Source of the DNA: an uncultured Clostridium sp.
GTDB lineage: Bacteria > Bacillota > Clostridia > Clostridiales > Clostridiaceae
Length of the DNA stretch: 64,000 bases
NCBI GenBank assembly: GCA_934755305.1
Contig: CAKVLD010000002.1
Span: 62,001 to 126,000 of the forward strand
Direction: 5' to 3'
Both the position numbers and the translations under genes were made by a program. Positions 17,775 through 27,284 of the stretch are shown in pieces. Each line of letters begins with the position of its first letter. Position 1 is the stretch's first letter. Below the pieces are notes generated by a model. It was not told the DNA's origin, did no database searches, and saw only the letters and a list, made by a program, of their open reading frames with translations.

Positions 17775-19241
17775 TTATGTTCCACAATAAGTTTTATATC
17801 TACAACTAAATTCTTTATGCACCTTTGTATATTCTTCTTTAACCTCAGAATAATCATATGGGTTTGAAATAACCTTTAATAAAGAATCCATTACACTATA
17901 ATCATTATTATTTGCTGCATCTAATGCTTCCTCTACACGATGATTTCGTGGTATTACATATGGATTATTACTTTCCATAAGTTCTCTAATTTCTTCTTTT
18001 GACTTATTTTGTCTAGATAATCTCTCTTGCCACTTATCATACCAATTTTTAAATTCTTCTTTATTATTAAATTCTAATTCATCTATATTTCCTATTGTTA
18101 ATATTCTAAAAGTATTAGTATAATCTCCTTCATTCTCTTTCATAATATTCAGAATAGATTTAATTAGTTCTTCATCTTCCTTTTCTTCATTAAATATTCC
18201 AAGCTTTTTTCTCATTCCAGAAATATAGTAACTTTTATATAAATTATTAAAATTCAAAACTTCTTTTTCAGCTATTTTTACTGCTTCATCTTGATTTTTA
18301 TTTAATAGTGGTAGTATACTTTCTGCAAATCTTGCAAGATTCCATACTCCAATATTAGGCTGATTTTCATAAGCATATCTGCCATTAGTATCAATTGAAC
18401 TGAATACTGTTCTAGGATTATATGTATCCATAAAAGCACAAGGACCATAATCAATTGTTTCTCCACTAATAGTCATATTATCTGTATTCATAACACCATG
18501 AATAAAACCTATTAATTGCCACTTTGCTATAAGACTTGCTTGATTCTTTACTACTTCTTTTAAGAAAAGAATATACTTATCTTTTTCTTTACTTATATAT
18601 TTATAATGTCTATCTATAGCATAATCTGCTAATGCTTTAAGATCTTCAAAGTCGCCCCACTTTGCTGCATATTCAAAAGTTCCTACACGAAGGTGACTTT
18701 TAGCTACACGAACTAATAATGCACCTTGTAAAATCTCTTCTCTAATTACATCTTCACCTGTTGTAAGTACAGCTAAGCTACGAGTTGTTGGAATATTTAG
18801 CGCTTTCATTCCTTCACTTATAATATATTCTCTAAGCATTGGCCCAAGTGCTGCCTTACCATCTCCTCCTCTTGAATATATAGTTCTTCCAGCTCCCTTT
18901 AATTGAATATCAAAAACTTCACCATTCTTAGTTAAATGTTCTCCTAAAAGAACTGCTCTTCCATCTCCTAGCATTGTAAAATATCCAAATTGATGACCTG
19001 CATAAGCTTGTGATATAGGATTGCTTCCTTCTATTATTTTATTTCCTGAAAGTACTTTTACTCCATAATCATTTTTTAATTCTTCCGCATTTATACCTAA
19101 CTCTTTAGCATAAGTATAGTTTAATGCTACTATTCTAGGTTTAGGTACATGGTCAGGTTTCTGTTCACTGTAAAATATCTCAGGTAATTTAGAATAAGTA
19201 CTTTTTAAATTAAATATTTTTTCTGTGTCTACATCTTTCAC
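17775..19241 (-). CDS. selO: SelO/YdiU-family protein adenylyltransferase
   Basis: 488 residues of the pseudokinase-fold family that transfers AMP from ATP to Ser, Thr or Tyr of target proteins and takes part in redox homeostasis. Conserved blocks seen are QAYAGHQFG, GDGRAVLLGE, QLKGAGRTIYSRGGDGKAAL, HGVMNTDNM (catalytic Asn and Asp) and DYGPCAFMD, plus NPYVIPRNHRVEEAL near the end. The C-terminus is YCGT, so a Cys, not selenocysteine, occupies the conserved position. Start is GTG 19241 after AGGGTGAT. Single-gene unit. Confidence 0.92.
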   Translation of the reverse strand: MKDVDTEKIFNLKSTYSKLPEIFYSEQKPDHVPKPRIVALNYTYAKELGINAEELKNDYGVKVLSGNKIIEGSNPISQAYAGHQFGYFTMLGDGRAVLLGEHLTKNGEVFDIQLKGAGRTIYSRGGDGKAALGPMLREYIISEGMKALNIPTTRSLAVLTTGEDVIREEILQGALLVRVAKSHLRVGTFEYAAKWGDFEDLKALADYAIDRHYKYISKEKDKYILFLKEVVKNQASLIAKWQLIGFIHGVMNTDNMTISGETIDYGPCAFMDTYNPRTVFSSIDTNGRYAYENQPNIGVWNLARFAESILPLLNKNQDEAVKIAEKEVLNFNNLYKSYYISGMRKKLGIFNEEKEDEELIKSILNIMKENEGDYTNTFRILTIGNIDELEFNNKEEFKNWYDKWQERLSRQNKSKEEIRELMESNNPYVIPRNHRVEEALDAANNNDYSVMDSLLKVISNPYDYSEVKEEYTKVHKEFSCRYKTYCGT

Positions 19242-19316
19242 ATTATCACCCTTTTCATATAAATAAAAATACTTAATGTCATATTATTTTGCCCTTTATT
19301 TTTCTCTTAATACGAT

Positions 19317-19350
19317 AAAAAGGACAGCTAAACTTTAAGCTATCCTTTTT
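19317..19350 (-). terminator. Intrinsic terminator of the mntA-hepT pair
   Basis: AAAAAGGA-AGCT arms (19317-19328 region) pair with AGCT-TCCTTTTT (to 19350), with one bulged base on each side. Confidence 0.75.
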
Positions 19351-19377
19351 AATATTTTAAGAAATCAAATTCATATC

Positions 19378-19791
19378 TTATTTGCTTATATATTTACTTA
19401 TTGAATCAATATATTCTTCAAAATCGCCTAAATGATTTTCTATTATCATTTGTACAATCTTCATATTTACGCTTTCATAATTATGAACAGCTATATTTCT
19501 AAATCCAACCATAGATTTCATTTTATTGGCTAATACCTTTTCTATAACTTTATTAACTTCTAAAACCTCAAAAGCATCTCTACTATTTTGAGGAATTCCT
19601 AGTTTTTTTTCTGAAACTATGTGCATAGCAAGATCTATAGAACACTCACAAGCCCTTTGTATATTTAATATAATTGAGTCTTGCTTTGTATAATCATCTA
19701 AGTTTTGTGGATTTCCTTCATATACTTCATTTATTCTATTTATACACCTTTCGATACTAGCTATTTTATTGTAAATTACGTCTCTTACCAT
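19378..19791 (-). CDS. HepT-like HEPN toxin (DUF86)
   Basis: 137 residues from ATG 19791, chosen because GGGAG lies just upstream; a longer frame to 19812 exists. The HEPN ribonuclease motif RX4-6H appears as GFRNIAVHNY, including the Tyr that MntA modifies in studied systems. Its gene overlaps the 3' end of mntA by 26 bases, the usual arrangement of the MntA/HepT type VII toxin-antitoxin. It should cleave RNA when not AMPylated. The protein is all-helical in appearance and of normal length. Confidence 0.85.
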   Translation of the reverse strand: MVRDVIYNKIASIERCINRINEVYEGNPQNLDDYTKQDSIILNIQRACECSIDLAMHIVSEKKLGIPQNSRDAFEVLEVNKVIEKVLANKMKSMVGFRNIAVHNYESVNMKIVQMIIENHLGDFEEYIDSISKYISK

Positions 19792-20185
19792 ATACACTCC
19801 CACTGCTTTCAATATTTTTTAATATTTCTCCTCTCTCTTCATTTAATAGAGCATATTCTTTTAAACTTCTCATTTCAAAATATGCTCTTTTTATCTCATC
19901 ATTACAAAAAATTTTTTTTCCATTTCCAATAATCTGTGCCTTCAATACAGTAGATGTCTTTTTTAAATCTATCAAATCACAATCTCTATTAAATACATTA
20001 GCTATTTCTTGAGCTTTCATAAAAGTTCTATATTCATCTATATCATCATCACTTAAAAATGCAATATCCACATCACTATCTAATCGTAATTCCCCTCTAC
20101 TAGCAGACCCAAATAAATATACTGTGTTTACATTAAACTCCTCTAATAACTTAATTGCATTATTTATGTTATTATCAAAATTCAT
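19766..20185 (-). CDS. MntA-like minimal nucleotidyltransferase antitoxin
   Basis: 139 residues from ATG 20185, set by AGGTGAAAT upstream; GTG 20194 is the alternative. The nucleotidyltransferase signature GS-x10-DxD is intact as GSASRGELRLDSDVD, followed by AF with the third acidic residue further on (CDLIDL). In known pairs this enzyme transfers AMP residues to the Tyr of HepT and so silences it. It is the first gene of the pair and overlaps hepT. Confidence 0.85.
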   Translation of the reverse strand: MNFDNNINNAIKLLEEFNVNTVYLFGSASRGELRLDSDVDIAFLSDDDIDEYRTFMKAQEIANVFNRDCDLIDLKKTSTVLKAQIIGNGKKIFCNDEIKRAYFEMRSLKEYALLNEERGEILKNIESSGSVYGKRRNLQ

Positions 20186-20269
20186 ATATTTCACCTACCT
20201 TTACTATAATTATACACTATATCATTAATAAATAATCCCTTAAAGAATATCTTCCCTTAATATTAAAAT

Positions 20270-21619
20270 TTAAAATGTATCTTTAGCCTCTTTTATATAT
20301 GGATTTTTATAAAAAGAATATATAAGTTGAATACACATTAAACACCAAATAACAGGCTCACATATAATTACTCCAAAATAATTTAACTTTGGAATAAATA
20401 ATATTACAAATACTACCTTACCTAAAAACTCAATAATACTTGAAACTAATGGTACCACTTTTTTACCTAAACCTTGAAGGGAATTTCTCAAATTTAAAAG
20501 TACGCCTAAAACTCCATAAAAAGGTGCATTAAATATTAAATATTTTGCTCCATTTTCAATTACAATCTCTTCACTAGAACCAGATAATACTCTAATTAAA
20601 GTTGGTGCTACAAATAATAATATTATTGATATTGTTATTCCCCATAAAATAACTAAAATATTAGCATATCTAACTCCTTTTCTTATTCTTTTTCCTTCAT
20701 TTGCACCTTTATTTTGAGATACAAAGGTTGAAACTGCTAAAGCTATTGTTGCTGCTGGCATTGCACAAAAAGCATTAAGTTTACGTGCTGCCGTATGTCC
20801 TGCTATTACTAAATAACCTAAATTATTAATAGCTACTTGTAAAATAACAGTTCCTGTTGATACAATACATAACATAAATCCCATTGAAAGGCCTTGTCCT
20901 AATAATTCCTTATATAATTCTCTATCAAAAACAAAGTGTTTTTTACTTGGAATAAGTATAGAAGCCTTTTTATAAATATAAATCACACATAATATAACTG
21001 AAATTCCTTGAGCAATAACAGTAGCTACAGCAGCACCCTTTATCCCCATATTAAATCTTGTAATAAATAATATATCCATAATAACATTTAATGCTGAAGA
21101 AATAACTAGAAAAACTAGAGGCATAAAACTATTTCCTATTGCTCTCAGTAATCCTGCACACAAATTATAAGCAAACATAATCCCAACAAATATTGTAACT
21201 GTTGAAATATATGTATAGGATTCTTCAATAATATTGTCTGGTGTATTTAGAAATTGTAATAAAGGATACAAAAAAACTTTTGATAAAATCATTATTATTA
21301 TTGTTACAAAAATACCTATAACAATTGATCCTGCTACAGATCTTTTTAATAATTCCTTATCCCTTAATCCATAACATCTAGCTACAACTATACTAAGCCC
21401 ATTTCCTATTCCTAAAGCAAAACCTATTAATAATTCATATATAGCTGCACATGCACCTATAGCTGCTAAAGATATATCACCTAAATAATTTCCTACAATC
21501 ATAGTATCCATTGTGTTATATAATTGTTGAAATACATTTGATATAAAAATAGGTATTGCAAAAATTATTAACGATTTTAATATATTTCCTTTTATTAAAT
21601 CTACATTCAAGTTAATCAT
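20270..21619 (-). CDS. MATE-family multidrug/organic cation efflux transporter
   Basis: 449 residues and about twelve membrane segments in two homologous halves, with the family pattern IPIFISNVFQQLYNTMDTMIVG near the N-terminus (core FQQLYNTMDTMIVG) and GLSMGF...LQ opening the second half. It should extrude drugs or metabolites driven by Na+ or H+. ATG 21619 follows AGGAG. It is a single gene; no regulator is adjacent. The substrate is unknown. Confidence 0.9.
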   Translation of the reverse strand: MINLNVDLIKGNILKSLIIFAIPIFISNVFQQLYNTMDTMIVGNYLGDISLAAIGACAAIYELLIGFALGIGNGLSIVVARCYGLRDKELLKRSVAGSIVIGIFVTIIIMILSKVFLYPLLQFLNTPDNIIEESYTYISTVTIFVGIMFAYNLCAGLLRAIGNSFMPLVFLVISSALNVIMDILFITRFNMGIKGAAVATVIAQGISVILCVIYIYKKASILIPSKKHFVFDRELYKELLGQGLSMGFMLCIVSTGTVILQVAINNLGYLVIAGHTAARKLNAFCAMPAATIALAVSTFVSQNKGANEGKRIRKGVRYANILVILWGITISIILLFVAPTLIRVLSGSSEEIVIENGAKYLIFNAPFYGVLGVLLNLRNSLQGLGKKVVPLVSSIIEFLGKVVFVILFIPKLNYFGVIICEPVIWCLMCIQLIYSFYKNPYIKEAKDTF

Positions 21620-21756
21620 TTTTTTCTCCTCTTCATCTCTATTTTTTATATTTATAATATACTACATAATATTCATTTAATGTAAATATATTTCTATAGG
21701 TATAATAACATCCCCATTACACATTTCCCAATTTTACCATTTTGCTATAAAAAACA

Positions 21757-21786
21757 AAAGGCCCATTTAAAATAAAACGAACCTTT
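21757..21786 (-). terminator. Intrinsic terminator of the alpha/beta hydrolase gene
   Basis: On the reverse strand AAAGGTTCGTTT and AAATGGGCCTTT form a 12-pair stem with three G-U pairs, followed by a T-rich tail. Confidence 0.65.
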
Positions 21787-21801
21787 TTTATCTCCTATGT
21801 A

Positions 21802-22734
21802 CTATTTTAAATTATCTTGTAACCAATTATGTATATCTTCAAAAACTTCTTCACAATTAATTTCATTTAAAATTTCATGACGAGCATCTTTATATAGCTT
21901 AATCTTTATATCTTTAATTCCAAGATTTTTATATTGATTAAATACCTTATTTACTCCAACACCATTAGCACCTACAGGATCCTTATCTCCTGCTACAAAA
22001 AATATTGGCATATCCTTTGGAATTTTATCTATGTTTTCTTTCTTATTTATAAAATGAAGCGTATTAAAAAGAGTTTCATAACCATTTAAAGTAAATAAGA
22101 AATTACAATATTTATTTGATTTATATGCATCTACAATACTTTCATCCCTTGTAAGCCAATCATATTCTGTTCTAACAGGTTTAAACTTATTATTATATGT
22201 TCCAAAACTTAACTTGTTAACTAACTTACTACGATGTTTACTTCCCTTAATTTTAGTTAATACTTTTACTATTGTTCTAGCTGTATAAATTAATAATTTA
22301 GGTTGTCCACCAGTTCCCATAATGATGGTACCATCTACTTCATTTCCATAAGTCATTATATATCTTCTAACCATAAATGATCCCATACTATGACCTAGAA
22401 TATAATAAGGAACCTTTGGATATTTATTTTTAGTATACTTTGTTATTTCATATAAATCATCTACAACTGTTTTGCTTCCATCCTCTGCAGGAAAATATCC
22501 AAGTTCTTCATCATTTGCTGCTGTTAACCCATGACCTAAATGATCTCCACCTATTACTAAGATTCCTCTTTCATTTAAGTATTTAGCAAATTTATCATAT
22601 CTATCAATATATTCAATCATACCATGTGAAAGTTGTAAAATTGCTTTTATATTTCCTTCTGGTGCCCATTCAATTACATGTAATTTGTTACTTCCATTTG
22701 TTGATGGAATTAAAATTTCTTTTTTATTCGCCAT
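21802..22734 (-). CDS. Alpha/beta hydrolase, monoacylglycerol lipase/lysophospholipase-like
   Basis: 310 residues with the serine-hydrolase 4 pattern: LSHGMIEYIDRYDKFA, the nucleophile elbow LGHSMGSF, the acid in FVAGDKDPVG and the His in ARHEIL. No signal peptide, so probably cytoplasmic. Relatives cleave monoacylglycerols or lysophospholipids; the precise ester is unknown. ATG 22734 follows GGAGGAGG. Transcribed alone with its own terminator. Confidence 0.88.
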   Translation of the reverse strand: MANKKEILIPSTNGSNKLHVIEWAPEGNIKAILQLSHGMIEYIDRYDKFAKYLNERGILVIGGDHLGHGLTAANDEELGYFPAEDGSKTVVDDLYEITKYTKNKYPKVPYYILGHSMGSFMVRRYIMTYGNEVDGTIIMGTGGQPKLLIYTARTIVKVLTKIKGSKHRSKLVNKLSFGTYNNKFKPVRTEYDWLTRDESIVDAYKSNKYCNFLFTLNGYETLFNTLHFINKKENIDKIPKDMPIFFVAGDKDPVGANGVGVNKVFNQYKNLGIKDIKIKLYKDARHEILNEINCEEVFEDIHNWLQDNLK

Positions 22735-22860
22735 AAATCCTCCTCCAATTTTCCACCATCATTTTATTTTATATAAATTTAAATTAGATTTAATTAAAAT
22801 TTATATCTAATTTTTATTATTATATATTCCTTATTTATTTGCAAATAACTACATATATTT

Positions 22861-25473
22861 TTATATATCCTTACAAGTAATCTTAAGAATTTCTTTTTTA
22901 TTTAATATACCTTTTTCTATAACTCTTGTAGCTTGCTTCATCTTTATTTCTTCAAATAATTTTCTAACAGAACGTCCATTACCAAAGTTATTATCTTTAT
23001 TAGCTACCATATCTTCAAAAACATCTTTTAACTTATTATAAGCATCTCTAGCAATACTATAATTTTCATTTCTACATAATATCTTAAATATTTTTAATAA
23101 TTCCTCTTGATTGTAATCTTTAAACTCAATATTATACTTAACTCTACTTTCTAAACCTGGATTTAATTCCATAAGTTTATTCATTTCTTCTGTATATCCA
23201 GCCATGATAACAACAAACTTATCTCTATTATCTTCCATTTCTTTAATTAAGGTAGCTATAGCTTCCTTACCAAAATCATTTTCTGTATTTCCATTTAAAC
23301 TATAGGCTTCATCTATAAAAAGTACTCCTCCATAGGCCTCTTTTATCTTATCTAAAGTCTTTGGAGCAGTTTGCCCAACATATTCTCCTACTAAATCGCT
23401 TCTAGTAACCTCTACTATTTGACCTTTTTTCAATATACCCATTGCATTTAACATCTTAGCCATTATTCTCGCTACTGTAGTTTTACCAGTACCAGGGTTT
23501 CCAGTAAAAATCATATTAAGACTAATATCACTACATTTTATACCCATCTCTTCTTTTCTATGTCTAAGTTCTAAGGTGTTAAGTAGCCCTTTAATAACAT
23601 CCTTTACCTCCCTAAGTCCTACCAAGTTTTCAAGTTCTTCTTCTAATTCTTTAATATTGTCCCTTGCTGTAAAATTTAAATCTACTCCAAAATCTTCAGA
23701 ATCTAAAGTTGTAAGCTCTTCTTTTGAACTAGTAGTATCCCCTATTCTAAAAGCTCTTTCACGAATAGCTTCTTCTAAAATATTTCTAGCTGTTCTTGCA
23801 TTTGCAAAATTATCATCTATCTTTTTCATATTTATCTTTTTTAGAAATGAACTTTTGCCATCTGCAATTAACTTGTATTCATCTACACTTGCCATATTTT
23901 CAGCAATTGTTAATAACTCCTCATCAGAATAATCTTCAAATTCTATTTTCAAATTAATTCTACTTTCTAACCCTGGATTTAGTTTCATTAATTTTCGCAT
24001 TTCTTTACTATATCCAGCTAAGATTACAGTAAATTTTCCTCTTGAATCTTCCATAGCCTTTAAAAGAGTCTCAATTGCTTCTTTTCCATAATCATTACTA
24101 TCTTGTCCACCTTTGGCTAAAGTATAAGCTTCATCAATAAATAATATGCCTCCCATAGATTTATCTATAGCTTTTTTAGTAAGCTTTGCAGTTTCACCAA
24201 TATACTTTCCTACAATATCACTTCTATCTACTTCTATTAGATGTCCTTTTTCTAATATACCAAGATAATAAAATATATCACCAATAAGTCTTGCAACTGT
24301 TGTCTTTCCAGTTCCAGGATTACCAGAAAATAAAAAGTGATATGATTTTTCCATTTTACTATCTATTCCTAGTACCTTTTCTCTATTTTTTTCATATTTA
24401 ACAAGCTGAACTATTTTATTAACTTCTTTTTTAACATTTTTTAACCCAGTTAATGCATTAAGTTTTTCTAATGCATCTTCAAGTGAAGAAGAATTTCTAT
24501 CTATATCACTTTTCTTTTCTGCCTTACTAGAACTTGAATGCTTTTCACGTATCTTTTCTTCCTTAGGTCCCTCTACTTTTTTATTAGGAATTTCATTATT
24601 TTCCCCTTGCTCTATACACTCAATTATTTCATCAATATTATTAAGTATTGGATCTTTGAATTCTATATTTTTGCCATACTTTATATTTATAGATTCAGAT
24701 ATTTCTATATTAAAGCTATAATCTAAAAATTCATTAAATACATCCTTATTAGAATCATTTACAGTTGTCTTACCTATAAACTTTTTGTACATATTACTTA
24801 CATACTTAGTTACCTTTATAGATACATAGCCTTCTTGACAATTAACTATTACATTCCTACATTCTTTTAAACATAAATAATACTGTTCATCTAAATATAA
24901 TAATTTTATAATATCCAAATTCAAATCTTCATCAAACCCTAAAGTTCTAGCTTTATATAATAATTCTAATGTTTCCCCTGTCTCTGCACCTATTATTATA
25001 TAAATTTCGCTTATAAGTCTTATTGCTTTAAAATTATTTTCATCTATTTCTACAGCACTAACTGCAAAAGATAAAGAATCTTCATAGTTACGACGTAAAT
25101 ATTCTATTCTACCTAAAACAATTATTGCATCTAAATCTTTATTATCTAATTCATAAGCTTTATAAGCATAATTATAAGAATTCTCTATATCATTAATGCC
25201 TAAAAAATATAAACTAATAAGACTAAGATACTGATCTTTTTCTTTATCTAAAACTATGGCTTTTTTAAAATTTTTATCTGCTTTTACATATTCCTTAGCA
25301 TTAAGATATATTATAGATAAAAGATAATATAAACCTGGATGACTAGGAAAACAATTAATTGAACTTTCTAGAATTGTGGTACATTTATTAAATTCTCTAA
25401 AATTGCTATAACTCATAATTTCTTTCTTCATTTCATTGAATTGTACCTTATCAAAAAGATTTATATACTTCAT
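22861..25473 (-). CDS. TPR protein with two CbxX/CfxQ-type AAA+ ATPase domains
   Basis: 870 residues. Residues about 30-210 contain TPR-like helical repeats; a charged, serine-rich linker (about 300-330) leads to two tandem CbbX-type AAA+ modules. Walker A GNPGTGKTT occurs at 384-392 and 658-666, Walker B (ILFIDEA and VLFIDEA) at about 443 and 717, and the NPGLESR arginine-finger region twice. CbbX relatives remodel protein complexes; EccA of type VII secretion has the same TPR-AAA+ plan with a single ATPase, but no other secretion gene is seen here. ATG 25473 follows AAAGGAA. The 527-residue unknown gene lies 164 bases upstream on the same strand, so they may work together. The target is unknown. 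Confidence 0.85.
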   Translation of the reverse strand: MKYINLFDKVQFNEMKKEIMSYSNFREFNKCTTILESSINCFPSHPGLYYLLSIIYLNAKEYVKADKNFKKAIVLDKEKDQYLSLISLYFLGINDIENSYNYAYKAYELDNKDLDAIIVLGRIEYLRRNYEDSLSFAVSAVEIDENNFKAIRLISEIYIIIGAETGETLELLYKARTLGFDEDLNLDIIKLLYLDEQYYLCLKECRNVIVNCQEGYVSIKVTKYVSNMYKKFIGKTTVNDSNKDVFNEFLDYSFNIEISESINIKYGKNIEFKDPILNNIDEIIECIEQGENNEIPNKKVEGPKEEKIREKHSSSSKAEKKSDIDRNSSSLEDALEKLNALTGLKNVKKEVNKIVQLVKYEKNREKVLGIDSKMEKSYHFLFSGNPGTGKTTVARLIGDIFYYLGILEKGHLIEVDRSDIVGKYIGETAKLTKKAIDKSMGGILFIDEAYTLAKGGQDSNDYGKEAIETLLKAMEDSRGKFTVILAGYSKEMRKLMKLNPGLESRINLKIEFEDYSDEELLTIAENMASVDEYKLIADGKSSFLKKINMKKIDDNFANARTARNILEEAIRERAFRIGDTTSSKEELTTLDSEDFGVDLNFTARDNIKELEEELENLVGLREVKDVIKGLLNTLELRHRKEEMGIKCSDISLNMIFTGNPGTGKTTVARIMAKMLNAMGILKKGQIVEVTRSDLVGEYVGQTAPKTLDKIKEAYGGVLFIDEAYSLNGNTENDFGKEAIATLIKEMEDNRDKFVVIMAGYTEEMNKLMELNPGLESRVKYNIEFKDYNQEELLKIFKILCRNENYSIARDAYNKLKDVFEDMVANKDNNFGNGRSVRKLFEEIKMKQATRVIEKGILNKKEILKITCKDI

Positions 25474-25637
25474 TGTTTATTCCTTTCGAAACTTTATTTC
25501 ACACAGAAATATTTTTTATGTATTATTAAATTATACCAAATTTATTATATTAGAATAATGTTTTGAAGCATAATTAACAAAATATAAACAAAATTAATCT
25601 AAAAAACCATTTAAAATTTCCTAGTACTTTATTATAT

Positions 25638-27221
25638 TTAAAATAAAAAATCATCATCCATAAAATCATCATAGTAATCTTCATACATTTCTTTATTTCT
25701 TACTATATCTTTATAATCATCTACTATATCTTTGTCTATTAAATCCATAAACTTTAAATACTTTAAATACTGATTTATAGATGTTATTTCTGCCTTTACA
25801 TTTGACTTACTTGTTGCAACTTTTGGAATATAAAAATCTATTAAAAACTGATGAATAGAGTCTTTGTTTATATATTTTAAATCCTCTAACTTTTTCATAT
25901 TCATATACTCTACAATGTAGATCTCCACATTTTCACAATGATTAATGCAAGTTTTTTCTTTCAAGTTTTTATTATTATATAAAAAGTTATAAAATTCATC
26001 TAAATGCTCTTTTATTTCAGCTGAAATATATTCATTTAGAAACTCCTCTTCAAAATTAAAATTTGATACATTATCTAATATATTTAATAATTGATTTGAA
26101 TAATCTTTTTTTATTCTTAAATATTCATCTATACATTCATTTAATAATTCAGTGTTATCTTCTTTAAATGTTTTTCCCATAAATTCATTTTTAAAGTTAA
26201 GTAAAGATTTTTGTCCAAGCTTTGTAAGTTCATGAACAGACTCTAAAGAGAATAATATTTCTATTCCTGATTCATTTAATACGGACATCTTCATAAGGTT
26301 CACAAATAATTCAATAAAGAAACATTCTTCATAAATAGGACTAATTATTCCTAAATAATATCCAAAAATGCAAGTAAAATTAATATCTATACTTACTCCT
26401 AATTTTATAGTTTTCATTTTCCATAACATATCATCATCTAATAAAAAGCTCATCATTTTATTTTCTAAATCATATGATTCTTCAATTGAGTCTTCTTTAT
26501 CTATAAAATTATAGAAATCTTCATTTGTAATACAATTATCTAAAAGCTTCAAAATAATATTTGATTCTTTAATACTATATTCATTTTTTATCTTTTCTTC
26601 TGAAATATCTATACTACTTTTTATTATCTTATTTATTTTTTCAGAATTAGCTAAACCTTTATATTCATTATATTTATCTCCAAGTTGATATACTTGACAC
26701 CCTATAGATCTTATTTCTTTTAGTATCCCTATTTTAACAGCTAGATCTAATAAATATTCAATGTAATATCCACTTCTAAAATTAATTTCATTAATTATTT
26801 TTTCACCTTGATCTAATATATAAATATTATCCTCTCTTTTTATAAGTGTAGGATTACAATAATCAACTAATATATCTAAATCATCTACTACTGGGCTCAT
26901 CTCTTCTGAATACACTATCCATCTAACTTTAAATGAAACATTACAATTATCTATAGATATATCCATATGAGGTATAATAGTGTACGCTCCTTTTTTTATA
27001 TCTTGTGCAATAGTATTTATTATGTAATTTGGCGTTAAATATGTTTCTTCTAGTATTGGAGAGAATAACCACTTTCTAAATATGGTATCTCTATAGTTTG
27101 ATAATACAAATTCAACTGTATCATCTGAATTTTCATAGCTCTCCATATATTCTTTCTTAAATTCTTCTAATAATTTACTTACTCTTTTATCTTTTGATAT
27201 CTTTTCAATTAAATTTTTCAT
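25638..27221 (-). CDS. Uncharacterised 527-residue protein with possible C-terminal SAM-like helical domain
   Basis: I do not recognise the family. The protein is acidic, soluble and mostly helical, without signal peptide or membrane segments. A stretch near residues 420-500 (LKEKTCINHCENVEIYIVEYM... QYLKYLKF) looks like the core-binding helical domain of tyrosine recombinases, but no catalytic recombinase domain follows; the protein ends in a run of acidic residues and FLF. ATG 27221 follows AGAGGAAG. It lies between recQ and the double-AAA+ gene, all on one strand, which hints at a shared unit. Any function is speculation. Confidence 0.6.
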   Translation of the reverse strand: MKNLIEKISKDKRVSKLLEEFKKEYMESYENSDDTVEFVLSNYRDTIFRKWLFSPILEETYLTPNYIINTIAQDIKKGAYTIIPHMDISIDNCNVSFKVRWIVYSEEMSPVVDDLDILVDYCNPTLIKREDNIYILDQGEKIINEINFRSGYYIEYLLDLAVKIGILKEIRSIGCQVYQLGDKYNEYKGLANSEKINKIIKSSIDISEEKIKNEYSIKESNIILKLLDNCITNEDFYNFIDKEDSIEESYDLENKMMSFLLDDDMLWKMKTIKLGVSIDINFTCIFGYYLGIISPIYEECFFIELFVNLMKMSVLNESGIEILFSLESVHELTKLGQKSLLNFKNEFMGKTFKEDNTELLNECIDEYLRIKKDYSNQLLNILDNVSNFNFEEEFLNEYISAEIKEHLDEFYNFLYNNKNLKEKTCINHCENVEIYIVEYMNMKKLEDLKYINKDSIHQFLIDFYIPKVATSKSNVKAEITSINQYLKYLKFMDLIDKDIVDDYKDIVRNKEMYEDYYDDFMDDDFLF

Positions 27222-27284
27222 ATACTTCCTCTTTCAACTTTTTATATATTATTTCCCACAATTCAATAAGTATACAATAATTTT

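Noticed and set aside
17648..17857. 69-codon reverse-strand frame overlapping the selO 3' end
   Set aside because: It reads through the selO terminator hairpin and a different frame of selO; no RBS.
23576..23932. 118-codon forward-strand frame inside the double-AAA+ gene
   Set aside because: Antisense shadow rich in Ser and Leu; the reverse-strand AAA+ motifs are intact across it.
22861..25473. TPR-AAA+ protein as EccA of a type VII secretion system
   Set aside because: It has two ATPase modules, and no WXG100, EccC or other secretion gene is nearby.
25638..27221. 527-residue protein as a tyrosine recombinase
   Set aside because: Only a helical core-binding-like region is visible; the catalytic Arg-His-Arg-Tyr domain is absent.
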